The position numbers and the translations under genes are program-made. Under the pieces are notes generated by a model. The model was not told where the DNA came from. It saw only the letters and a list, made by a program, of their open reading frames with translations, and searched no databases. This document shows positions 6,001 through 10,006 of a DNA stretch of 10,006 bases, one piece after another. The DNA comes from Planctomycetota bacterium (GTDB taxonomy: Bacteria > Planctomycetota > Planctomycetia > Pirellulales > Pirellulaceae): NCBI GenBank assembly GCA_019347795.1, contig JAHWKS010000112.1, positions 1 to 10,006 of the forward strand. The letters run 5' to 3'. Position 1 is the first letter of the stretch; the number at the start of each line of letters is the position of its first letter.

Positions 6001-8649
6001 GGCGCCGGGCGCCCTCAGGATCTTCAGTTGCGGCAGGCCCGACAGCGCCGCGAATTGCTCGGCTGAGATCGGCGGGCCGGAGAACTCGAGCTGCCGGAGG
6101 TTCGCCAGGTTCGCGAGATACGGCAAGTCGGCGCCAGTCAGCCACAGCCGACTGTCGGCCTCGATTCGCTCGACCGTCGGCCGCGGCGGCAGGTCCGCCA
6201 GCCGGCGTATCTCCTGGAGCGCCTCCCCTTGCCGCACCCACACCCGCCCTCCCTTCCACAACATCCGCTGCGCGGCCGCCACGTCCGGATCGGCCGAGGG
6301 CGCCGCGAAGGATACGACCTCGCCGGGGGCCGAATGCGGGAACACCCGCAGCCGCGAGATGCGCACCGGGTTGTACCAGCTCCACAGGTAAAACACGTCG
6401 GGCGTCGGCGGCGCAAGGCGGCGGTTCCCTTCGGAGAGACGACGCGCCTCGCCGCGCCAGGTGAAGATCTCCTCGCGTCGCGAGCCGGCGATGCGCTCCA
6501 CGCGAAGCATCGCCTCCGAGCCGCGGCGCCGCACCTCGTAGGACAGCGTCACGGCGCCGCGCTCCGGAATCACCAGCCCGTGATAAGCGCGATCCCTGTG
6601 CGAGACGACGCCCTGCCCATCGAGGTACGCCGGGCCGGCCAGATAGCCGTGCCCCGGCCAGCTATCGACCACCGCTCGGGCGCGAGTGTCCCCCAGCGGC
6701 AGCCCCATGTGCAGACTCTCCTTTTGTCCCAGCCGCTCGACGACCATCTCCAGTCGATACTCCGCCGGCGGCCGATACGGAATCTGCAGCGGCGCCGGAC
6801 CCGCACCGTGTGAGACGATGGCCGAGCCTTCGCGGCGCCACATGCCGCGGGCGGCGTCCCGCTCGATATCGATCAGCGAGAGCAAATCGACCGGCGGGTA
6901 TTGCGTCTCCCGCGGTTGTGCGGGAGTCTCCCACTCCGCCTCGGGCGAAAGCCGGGCCGTCACCACCTGCCTCGCGTTGCGGGTGAGTTGGAACTGGCCG
7001 GGCTCGAACACCAGCCCCGACTTTCCAGCGTCCAGCGTATAGTCGCCGGTGCGCAGCAGTTGCTCCCCCGGGCGCAGACTTCGCCGGACCCCGTTGCCAT
7101 CAACGATCGTCGCCTGCCCCGACGCGAGCGCTTGCGCCGCCTCGGGACTGTCGGCATCGACGATCAACTGTCCGCGGGCCATGTTCATTTGCATCAAGAG
7201 GACGACGAGCGTCACCCCAATGACAAAGAAGGCCGCCGCGGCGATGAAGAGGATCGCTCCCCAGGGAATGCGCGGCGGATTCCGCGACGCGGCGGGGGCC
7301 GAGATCGCCGCCGGCTTCCGCACAGCCTCGGCCATGGTGACGGTGTGCCCGCCGCGATCCTGCGTGTCCTCTCTCCACGGATCGCCCGCGGAGCGCAGCA
7401 GTTGCGGCAGGTCGGCGCCGGCGGTGAACGGCGTCAGCGCCGCCGCGATTTCTTCGGCCGAGGCGGGACGACTCTCCGGCTTCTTGGCGAGCATCCGCTC
7501 GATCAGCTTCGACAGCTCCTCCGGCACATCGGGCCGAAGCTGGCGAATCGACGGGACCGCCGCCTGCGCGTGCGCCAGCATCTGTTTGGCCGAGGTGCTG
7601 TACCGCGGCTCGCCGAACGGCGCCCGCCCGGCGAGCAGCTTGAAGAGCGTGCAGCCGAGACTGTAGATATCCGCGCGGTGGTCCACCTTGCGGCTGTCGG
7701 AGGCCTGCTCGGGGGCCATGTATTCCATGGTTCCCATCACCTGGTTGGTCAAGGTGAGATTACCCGACTCGGGCGTCTCCGCCAGGGCCGCCTCGATATC
7801 AATCGGCTGCGCGTCTTCGTCCGAAAGCACGTCGCCGAACCGGGCCAGGCCGAGGTCCAAGATTTTGATGGTTACCTGTCCCGCCGTGTCCGACCTGGCG
7901 AGCATCAAATTGGACGGTTTAATGTCGCGATGCACGCGCCCATAGCAATGGGCGTGCGCCAGACCGAGCGCGGCCTGGCGGATCATCTCGCAGGCGTCGG
8001 CGACGTCGATCATTCCGCGGCGAACCGCCAGTCGCGAGAGATCCACCCCTTCCACGTACTCCATCACCAGATAGTGAACGTCTCCTTCTTCGCCCGCGTC
8101 CATCGCCCGCACGATGTGGGGATGATCCAACTGCCCGATGGCGACCATCTCTCGCTGAAAGCGCTCGATGGCCTGCTTGTCCCGCCGGCGCCGCGGGTGC
8201 AAGAGCTTCACGGCGTACCGGGTGCCGAACACCGCGTGCCGGGCTTCATAGACCGCGCCCATGCCGCCCTCGCCCAGCGGCTCGAGCAGGCGGTACTCGC
8301 CGACCTGCTTGAGCCGGGCGGCGGATTCGTCGCCTGCGGTGGGATCGGAGGCGGAGGTCAATTCCGCCCGGCCGCCGGCCTGCGTCGGCATGCCGCCCCG
8401 CTCGATGCGATGCAGCGCCTTCAGGCACTGCGATTCCTCCGTGTAGGGGAGGTCCCCTTCCTGCCGGGCCAGCCGATCCGTGGAGGGCGCCTCGCTCTGA
8501 TCCGACTCGGCGAGCCTGACCTGACACGTCTCACAATGCTCGACGTGATCGGCGACCTGATCGGTCTCCTCCGGCGGCAACCGTCCCGCGGCGAAATCGA
8601 CGATCTGAACATCGCTGGGACAGTCGGGTCGTGGCGCGGTAGCGGTCAT
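55..8649 (-). CDS. giant transmembrane Ser/Thr protein kinase: anti-sigma-like zinc finger, kinase, and duplicated sandwich/LRR ectodomain
   Basis: This 2864-residue protein probably senses an extracytoplasmic or protein-bound signal and phosphorylates Ser/Thr targets in the cytoplasm. Residues 10-42 carry C10, H35, C39 and C42 in the HxxxCxxC spacing of zinc anti-sigma (ZAS / zf-HC2) domains. The kinase domain spans about 118-410 with the key residues intact: glycine loop LGEGGMGAVY (125-134), lysine K148, helix-C glutamate near E167, catalytic HRDIKPSN (240-247), DLG (265-267) and APE (312-314). Residues 283-297 form an acidic extra stretch in the activation segment. A membrane helix lies at about 463-487, with arginines and a lysine before it, placing the kinase in the cytoplasm. 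A PEGA-like domain follows (491-567). The rest is four sandwich-like modules (about 585-775, 1027-1215, 1587-1775, 2055-2240) and five LRR arrays (837-1024, 1275-1567, 1865-2053, 2302-2588, 2599-2855). The ATG at 8649 has a GGAG 8 bases upstream. It ends in TAA. The domain calls are secure; the ligand and substrates are unknown. Confidence 0.95.
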   Translation of the reverse strand: MTATAPRPDCPSDVQIVDFAAGRLPPEETDQVADHVEHCETCQVRLAESDQSEAPSTDRLARQEGDLPYTEESQCLKALHRIERGGMPTQAGGRAELTSASDPTAGDESAARLKQVGEYRLLEPLGEGGMGAVYEARHAVFGTRYAVKLLHPRRRRDKQAIERFQREMVAIGQLDHPHIVRAMDAGEEGDVHYLVMEYVEGVDLSRLAVRRGMIDVADACEMIRQAALGLAHAHCYGRVHRDIKPSNLMLARSDTAGQVTIKILDLGLARFGDVLSDEDAQPIDIEAALAETPESGNLTLTNQVMGTMEYMAPEQASDSRKVDHRADIYSLGCTLFKLLAGRAPFGEPRYSTSAKQMLAHAQAAVPSIRQLRPDVPEELSKLIERMLAKKPESRPASAEEIAAALTPFTAGADLPQLLRSAGDPWREDTQDRGGHTVTMAEAVRKPAAISAPAASRNPPRIPWGAILFIAAAAFFVIGVTLVVLLMQMNMARGQLIVDADSPEAAQALASGQATIVDGNGVRRSLRPGEQLLRTGDYTLDAGKSGLVFEPGQFQLTRNARQVVTARLSPEAEWETPAQPRETQYPPVDLLSLIDIERDAARGMWRREGSAIVSHGAGPAPLQIPYRPPAEYRLEMVVERLGQKESLHMGLPLGDTRARAVVDSWPGHGYLAGPAYLDGQGVVSHRDRAYHGLVIPERGAVTLSYEVRRRGSEAMLRVERIAGSRREEIFTWRGEARRLSEGNRRLAPPTPDVFYLWSWYNPVRISRLRVFPHSAPGEVVSFAAPSADPDVAAAQRMLWKGGRVWVRQGEALQEIRRLADLPPRPTVERIEADSRLWLTGADLPYLANLANLRQLEFSGPPISAEQFAALSGLPQLKILRAPGAELAGPSAARLREFPELRALDLRGAVLDDAAMANIAQLTSLRELDLAYTGVSDADLQHLAELPELRRLNLDHTMIRDAGVASLSKLPALAEVSLVGTPITDAAIEQLAAMPALREANLVGTQITADGAAALRQQLQDATLRTSFDESLDLLKFVDLNWSEVAHGPWRFEGSALAIPSHSNTALAPITVSLPDEYDVELTAERTAGNDSLALLLHGGGRPFMVQFDQYPHLGSFTVIDMVDGKREEQNETHKKLVWFPAGEPIHTVFQVRRDQVRLLRNGEEVINWPAGYQRAWVRDYWRPEDFRAWGVGAHGSGAFRITEMKLRPVTGAAGTIPLRPTPQTSDRRLVNRLREIGAHVRVTLDGQTDQPLHMVAPLGDRPVWVRRIGNLQGKSLTAEDLALMGRAPQLRQLLLSGAVFEGSDLAPLAGHPSLREVWAHNTSLDDAALQHLGRIPHLEKLARSPSDPPRGEVTDEGVAHLANLNPLHLDLAGAALTDESLKVIGTMTRLRTLDLGFSRATGAGLGHLARLDDLQTLTLRGVSGLDAAAVGHLTEMPLLKTLVVSDSDFGDDAAARLAEGPFPHLTTLTAYATNLTDPGVQGLGSLPELQHLSLGNTETTDAAMPAIARLRGLRNLGLDNCIRVTNKAVAHLSQLNGLNDLRLTGTSISPVGVSELKRQLPRCTVHPPASGFDLTAIPGPPIPAPAGPTVDLPSLVDLDRDAPPGLWEIDGAVLTSAPAERVWLQIPYAPPSEYVIRAVVERVPGFGRDGPNLGLVVEGRQVRLAIDNWPHEGYLSGPHLLDGQGLEKHISEAYRGKAIPDGEPVEIVCAVTNRTGYVTIHVEVAGEKLLTWRGQASQLSIDTGLRPPAPEPLFLLCWNTRLKFHELELTPLAEGGRIIEFADPAESPTLAALHRTLWKGGVAQVRKTAPPAGGGGFFQIAPRKPNGAAAKAPEGPTVLLEYISELPKNAAELEIVALDSRGSEWFGDADMAYFAHLPHLRELLSPGAAVSDAGAAKLADLPNLVALDLSGAALTNKGLEHIATFPQLRRLRLSGTDVDNSAVDALAQLSQLVELDLSGARITDDALPRLADLEQLARLDLSRTAVTGASAGALSKAPALKELSFISAPVRDAAVDELAKLTGLERLSLLDTKMTEQGAAALKQRLPDCKVATDYDETIDLLSLYDPSWSPVRGEWTRRSDSLVLSERGVGLMMFPVQPPEEYDFEFVAKRTAGADGLAILLVGGGRKFLVEFDQFPQNGSFTVVDMIDDKRGAGNESHVRLTAFPIGETVRGTVEVRRDRVRVLRNGELLIDWPADYSRLGFAGAYNPPDPTVLGLGAWNSGFEFREAKLRPVTGKFNILPLRPTPANSDRELALWTQAQGGRVAVTFDGRTESEQVFAAGETIPARPLWLLRLAQIGGAELTEADFTRIADAEQLTELDLSHTHFDEAHLAHLAGHPSLDLLWLNDTEITDAALEHVGRIARLKRLHLEHTAVTDAGVAHFTGLENLIELRLERTKVSNAAMDSIVQLEQLRWLDFNHTHVTGDALEQVAKLSHLRTLYARRLKELDEEDVAHLEKLPNLIDVGLAETDIGDAHARQLARMRRLARVSLSHTNLTDAGVARLTDLPNLQQLYIAHTKATDAAVAAIAARYGVFERLGLGGLPLTDASVEPLTRLRGLTWLHLAGTQITPAGIARLRAAHPDCNITPPIVTLDFTGRPIGDEELPAAVGDVAPQVLILSGTNITDASLKFVGSLTTLEDLTLEDTQVSDAGLAHLASLPNLKKLDLNGTAVTDAGLAHLAPLASLHALRLGRTAVTGVGFRAIRELPLRTVQVGSADVTAEGFAEVTKFRTLVSLNVAGADISDEHLVLAEDLSNLLFLQIGWTEVTGSGLSHLTGLQHLENLVLTADPLDGAALDVLANMPSLTRLNLARTPIEDEDLQRLSKLTQLEELDLSETSVSEEAARALLADLPNCRILIDGGVLTK
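85..855 (-). repeat. C-terminal LRR array (10 repeats + cap) without sandwich modules
   Basis: Residues 2599-2855 contain ten repeats with consensus close to VTDAGLAHLA.LP.L..LDL.GT. Nine have 24 residues and the fifth has 23. They are capped by a repeat ending LPNC. The array follows a short segment (VTLDFTGRPI) that acts as its N-terminal edge. It lies outside the two duplicated units and brings the protein to 46 full LRRs plus five caps by my count. The final residues after the cap are IDGGVLTK. Confidence 0.85.
880..3900 (-). repeat. ectodomain unit 2: sandwich A2 - LRR array (7+cap) - sandwich B2 - LRR array (11+cap)
   Basis: Residues 1584-2590 are the second copy of the same unit. A2 (about 1587-1775) has PYAPPSEY, GYLSGPHLLDGQG and LTWRGQA and is followed by the same LWKGG linker. 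LRR array 3 starts at 1865 with seven 24-residue repeats and an LPDC cap. B2 (about 2055-2240) has FDQFPQNGSFTVVDMIDDKR and ends LRPVTG..LPLRPTP. LRR array 4 starts at 2302 with eleven repeats and an HPDC cap. Repeats 6 and 10 again have 25 residues, as in array 2. B1 and B2 agree at 34 of 56 residues over their central stretch (1087-1142 against 2113-2168). A2 differs by a Gly/Pro-rich linker insertion at about 1809-1835. Confidence 0.85.
3901..6897 (-). repeat. ectodomain unit 1: sandwich A1 - LRR array (7+cap) - sandwich B1 - LRR array (11+cap)
   Basis: Residues 585-1583 form the first copy of a protein unit of about 1000 residues. Sandwich A1 (about 585-775) has PYRPPAEY, GYLAGPAYLDGQG and FTWRGEA, followed by an LWKGG linker. 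LRR array 1 starts at residue 837 with seven repeats of exactly 24 residues and a cap. Sandwich B1 (about 1027-1215) has FDQYPHLGSFTVIDMVDGKR and ends LRPVTG..IPLRPTP. LRR array 2 starts at 1275 with eleven repeats and a cap ending LPRC. In this copy repeat 3 carries an insert (SPSDPPRGE), repeat 8 has 26 residues, and repeats 6 and 10 have 25. The sandwich modules resemble LamG/DUF1080-type beta-sandwiches by sequence style only. Confidence 0.85.
7189..7263 (-). other. single transmembrane helix of the kinase
   Basis: Residues 463-487 (WGAILFIAAAAFFVIGVTLV and on) are uninterrupted hydrophobic sequence preceded by a proline-rich linker with arginines and a lysine. It is the only such segment in the protein, giving a cytoplasmic N-terminus and an external C-terminus by the positive-inside rule. 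The linker 411-462 between kinase and membrane is low complexity. Confidence 0.9.
7420..8298 (-). other. Hanks-type protein kinase domain
   Basis: This is residues 118-410 of the giant protein. All catalytic landmarks are present (glycine loop, K148, E167, HRD 240-242, N247, DLG 265-267, GT..Y.APE 306-314), so the kinase should be active. The metal-binding motif is DLG instead of DFG, a common bacterial variant. DLG to APE is about 50 residues, longer than usual, owing to an acidic insert around 275-297. Confidence 0.95.
8524..8622 (-). other. anti-sigma-type zinc-binding motif at the kinase N-terminus
   Basis: Residues 10-42 of the kinase protein hold C10, then H35-x3-C39-x2-C42. This is the ligand arrangement of zinc-binding anti-sigma domains such as RsrA, where an upstream cysteine completes the HxxxCxxC site. 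The intervening segment (PSDVQIVDFAAGRLPPEETD) matches the short helical style of planctomycete zf-HC2 N-termini. Because the adjacent gene is an ECF sigma factor, this domain is a candidate sigma-binding site; binding is inferred, not shown by the sequence. Confidence 0.75.
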
Positions 8650-8657
8650 GTGTGGTG

Positions 8658-8661
8658 CTCC
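8658..8661 (-). promoter_or_regulatory. Shine-Dalgarno site of the kinase gene
   Basis: GGAG on the minus strand lies 8 bases before the ATG at 8649 and supports that start. It is only two bases from the foot of the large palindrome at 8664-8730, so folding of that element could affect ribosome access. Confidence 0.7.
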
Positions 8662-8663
8662 AA

Positions 8664-8730
8664 AGTAATAGGCACACTCCGTGTGCCGTTCTTTTCTTTC
8701 GCCGACGGCACACGGAGTGCGCCTACTACT
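8664..8730. repeat. nested palindrome between sigma factor and kinase
   Basis: Two 26-base arms (8664-8689 and 8705-8730) are inverted copies with 24 of 26 positions matching, around a 15-base loop (8690-8704). Each arm is itself a small hairpin: GGCACAC-TCC-GTGTGCC in the left arm, and GGCACAC-GGA-GTGCGCC with one mismatch in the right. The DNA could therefore form either one long stem or a cruciform-like pair of small stems. The right arm covers the last bases of the sigma gene, including its stop codon and a second TAG right after it. No run of T follows on the minus strand, so it is not a typical intrinsic terminator. It may be one copy of a dispersed intergenic repeat or MITE-like family. 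Confidence 0.85.
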
Positions 8731-9394
8731 GTGCCGGCTGCTCGATCAACTCTCCGAACTCTTGTCGCAGGCGGCTGCGGACGCGGGACTTGGCGATGCG
8801 GACTGCATTGGCGGTGATCCCCAAGTCGGCCGCCACGTCGGCGGCCGCGCGGCCGTCCACCGCCGTCTGCCAGAACGCCTGCCAGGTGACCGGCTCGAAA
8901 TCGGCCTTCACCAACTCCAAGGCCTGCCGGAAGACGTGGCCGATCTCGGCCTGCTGGTCGGCGGGCGACTCGGCATCGCTCTCATCGGGGACCTGCTCCA
9001 GTTGCAGGTGCGCCTCGGTCCCGCCGACCGGCGCCGTTTCCCGATTCCGCCGGCGCCAGTGATCGCGGATCTTGTTATTGGCGATGGTCTTCAGCCACCG
9101 GCGGAAGCTGTCGCCGGAGCGGTCGCGGGAGAAATCGCGGATGTGAACGGCCACGGCGCGAAACACCTCTTGCGAGACATCGGCGGCGTCCTGCTCTTGC
9201 AGTCCCTTCCGGCGGCACCAGCTATAGACGAGCGAGCCGTACAGCCGCACAAGGCGGCGCCAGCTCGACGCCTCGTCATTCCGCAGCCGCTCCAAAAGGC
9301 TGGTCGAAGTGACGCTGGGGCCGCGCCGCGGGGCGGCGGCGTCACGCGACGCCGCGCCTTCCCCGCTCGATGAGGGAACGTTGGGGTATTTCAC
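8726..9394 (-). CDS. ECF-subfamily RNA polymerase sigma factor
   Basis: The 222-residue product directs RNA polymerase to a specific promoter set. Region 2 spans about residues 44-116: WRRLVRLYGSLVY, the DAADVSQEVF helix at 69-78, and FRRWLKTIANNKIRDHWRRR, which covers the -10 recognition helix. Region 4 spans about 154-213, with helix-turn-helix AADLGITANAVRIAKSRVRS for -35 recognition. There is no sigma 1.1 or region 3, and no membrane segment. The start chosen is GTG at 9394, after a weak purine tract (AGAAGAAAAG); no ATG, GTG or TTG closer to the conserved TSTSLLERLR segment gives a normal N-terminus. A longer frame from 9580 would add 62 arginine-rich residues and run through the divergent promoter region. 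It ends with two consecutive TAG codons and lies 76 bases upstream of the kinase gene. The kinase carries an anti-sigma-like zinc motif, so it is the likely partner. Confidence 0.92.
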   Translation of the reverse strand: MKYPNVPSSSGEGAASRDAAAPRRGPSVTSTSLLERLRNDEASSWRRLVRLYGSLVYSWCRRKGLQEQDAADVSQEVFRAVAVHIRDFSRDRSGDSFRRWLKTIANNKIRDHWRRRNRETAPVGGTEAHLQLEQVPDESDAESPADQQAEIGHVFRQALELVKADFEPVTWQAFWQTAVDGRAAADVAADLGITANAVRIAKSRVRSRLRQEFGELIEQPAQ

Positions 9395-9436
9395 GACTTT
9401 TCTTCTGGCCGGAGAAATAGACGCCCGCAACCGCTC

Positions 9437-9450
9437 GATTCTAGCGAATC
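9437..9450. promoter_or_regulatory. small inverted repeat over a candidate -10 box of the sigma gene
   Basis: GATTC-TAGC-GAATC is a perfect 5-base inverted repeat with a 4-base centre. It overlaps the minus-strand TAGAAT, 44 bases upstream of the GTG start, so it could be an operator at the sigma promoter. It is short enough to occur by chance. Confidence 0.25.
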
Positions 9451-9545
9451 TTGGGCGCCGCAAGGAATTGGCGGAGGGATGCCGCGCCAAGGGAACGGGT
9501 GTAGTTCGACACGGCAAGCGGAATGTTGGAGATCGAAGCACTCGT

Positions 9546-9574
9546 TTGTTCCCTGGACGCCGGCGCCTTAGATT
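9546..9574 (+). promoter_or_regulatory. candidate promoter of the arrestin-like gene
   Basis: TTGTTC and TAGATT are spaced by 17 bases, matching the sigma70 consensus at 3 of 6 and 4 of 6 positions. Transcription would begin near 9581, giving a leader of about 42 bases. The match is weak and the gene might instead use an ECF-type promoter. Confidence 0.25.
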
Positions 9575-9608
9575 AATCACGTCTCAACCATGTCGGTTAA
9601 TCCCGGCC

Positions 9609-9616
9609 GGAGGGAG
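9609..9616 (+). promoter_or_regulatory. Shine-Dalgarno site of the arrestin-like gene
   Basis: GGAGGGAG lies 6 bases before the ATG at 9623. It is a strong site that fixes both the start and the reading frame of a gene that has no stop inside the window. Confidence 0.75.
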
Positions 9617-9622
9617 TGGAGC

Positions 9623-10006
9623 ATGTCGGCGGAGATACATATTCAACCGAAGTCGGGCGTGCTGGTTCGCGGCAAGAGCATGCGGGTCCCGATTTCTCTG
9701 AACGTGAGCGAGCCGCTCAAGGTCCGCGGCGTCCATGCCGAGTTTCGCGGCGCCGAAGAAACGAAGGCGCATTACACCACCTACAACGCGGCGACCAAGA
9801 CCACGCAGGTGCACACGGCGGTGCAGCACGTGGATCACGTCCGCCGCGAGTTCCACCTCTCCGGCCGGCCGCGGCGGGGCGCGTTCGGCAACATAGCCGA
9901 CGCTCTGGCGACAATGCTGGGCCGGGGCGAACACGAGGTCTTGCAGCCGGGGCGACACCCGTTTGAGGTGGAGGTCGATGTTCCCGCCGAGGCCCCCGGT
10001 TCCTTC
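9623..10006 (+). CDS. arrestin-like / Spo0M-like protein (N-terminal part, cut by window edge)
   Basis: The frame from ATG 9623 stays open for 128 codons to the edge. The visible part looks like an arrestin N-terminal beta-sandwich. Residues 12-42 (GVLVRGKSMRVPISLNVSEP followed by LKVRGVHAEFRG) match the edge strand and the strand that ends in a glycine in that fold. Residues 107-128 contain LQPGRHPFEVEVDVPAEAPG then SF, which fits the family pattern of G..pFef.lP...PgSf. Between them is a variable region with a Gly/Arg-rich loop (residues 78-103). Bacterial arrestin-like proteins, including the sporulation-control protein Spo0M, are cytoplasmic scaffolds whose partners are mostly unknown. 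There is no signal peptide or membrane segment. The gene is divergent from the sigma factor, so shared control is possible but not shown. An overlapping frame from 9616 to 9966 is a shadow: it lacks family motifs, while this frame has the strong ribosome site. Start and frame are well supported; the family call is from motif recognition only. Confidence 0.75.
   Translation, partial: MSAEIHIQPKSGVLVRGKSMRVPISLNVSEPLKVRGVHAEFRGAEETKAHYTTYNAATKTTQVHTAVQHVDHVRREFHLSGRPRRGAFGNIADALATMLGRGEHEVLQPGRHPFEVEVDVPAEAPGSF

Larger units (their letters stand above)
9395..9622. promoter_or_regulatory. divergent intergenic region between sigma factor and arrestin-like gene
   Basis: These 228 bases hold no convincing gene and should contain promoters in both directions. 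On the plus strand, TTGTTC (9546-9551) and TAGATT (9569-9574) are separated by 17 bases, a weak sigma70-like pair. On the minus strand TAGAAT (9438-9443) is a good -10 match without a good -35. Two short AT-rich motifs, GATTAATC (9571-9578, a perfect palindrome) and GGTTAATC (9595-9602), start 24 bases apart. Confidence 0.5.

Noticed and set aside
85..6141. regularly spaced DNA repeats that might suggest a CRISPR or satellite array
   Set aside because: The periodicity is 72 bases, stays in frame, varies in sequence and encodes 24-residue LRRs; there are no identical repeats with unique spacers.
8664..8730. intrinsic transcription terminator between sigma factor and kinase
   Set aside because: The stem is strong but no T-run follows on the minus strand, and the kinase Shine-Dalgarno site comes directly after it.
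6901..8817. 638-codon open frame on the plus strand, antisense to the kinase
   Set aside because: It runs opposite the kinase, TM and zinc-finger coding region, where the minus-strand frame has complete conserved motifs. The plus frame is rich in Arg/His/Gly with no domain pattern, as expected from the complement of GC-rich codons.
9395..9580. 62-residue N-terminal extension of the sigma factor from a start at 9580
   Set aside because: The extension is arginine-rich low-complexity sequence unlike ECF N-termini and would occupy most of the divergent promoter region. The GTG at 9394 gives a normal length.
9584..9958. minus-strand 124-codon frame and plus-strand 9616-9966 frame near the right edge
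   Set aside because: Both overlap the arrestin-like frame, which alone has a strong ribosome site and recognisable family motifs.

Overview
The window is GC-rich and looks like a planctomycete chromosome. The main reasons are a giant membrane Ser/Thr kinase with a leucine-rich-repeat ectodomain of the planctomycete style (24-residue repeats such as LTDAGLAHL..LPNL..LDLSGT), and an ECF sigma factor directly upstream of it. This is inferred from gene content and architecture, not from a marker gene.

Layout. Nearly all of the window (55-8649, minus strand) is one gene of 2864 codons. Its product reads, from the N-terminus: a zinc-finger anti-sigma-like motif, a complete protein kinase domain, one membrane segment, a small PEGA-like domain, then about 2300 residues outside the membrane. 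Those residues consist of four beta-sandwich-like modules alternating with five LRR arrays. Upstream on the same strand (8726-9394) is an ECF-type RNA polymerase sigma factor. The 76-base gap between them holds a long nested palindrome that reaches almost to the kinase Shine-Dalgarno site. Twelve bases beyond the kinase stop, a third minus-strand reading frame appears to start (1-42) and runs off the edge. To the right of the sigma gene is a 228-base divergent intergenic region. A plus-strand gene follows (9623 to the edge) whose product resembles the N-terminal domain of arrestin-like / Spo0M-like proteins.

How the genes may work together. The sigma factor and kinase look like one transcription unit of the ECF-plus-kinase kind known in Planctomycetes. 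The kinase itself carries the HxxxCxxC zinc motif typical of anti-sigma factors, so one membrane protein could sense something with its huge ectodomain, phosphorylate targets and hold or release the sigma factor. That last step is inference.

The most notable observation is that the ectodomain is built from a tandem duplication of a unit of about 1000 residues: [sandwich A - 7 LRRs + cap - sandwich B - 11 LRRs + cap], twice. The positions of irregular repeats are partly conserved between copies. A further 10-LRR array follows without sandwich modules.
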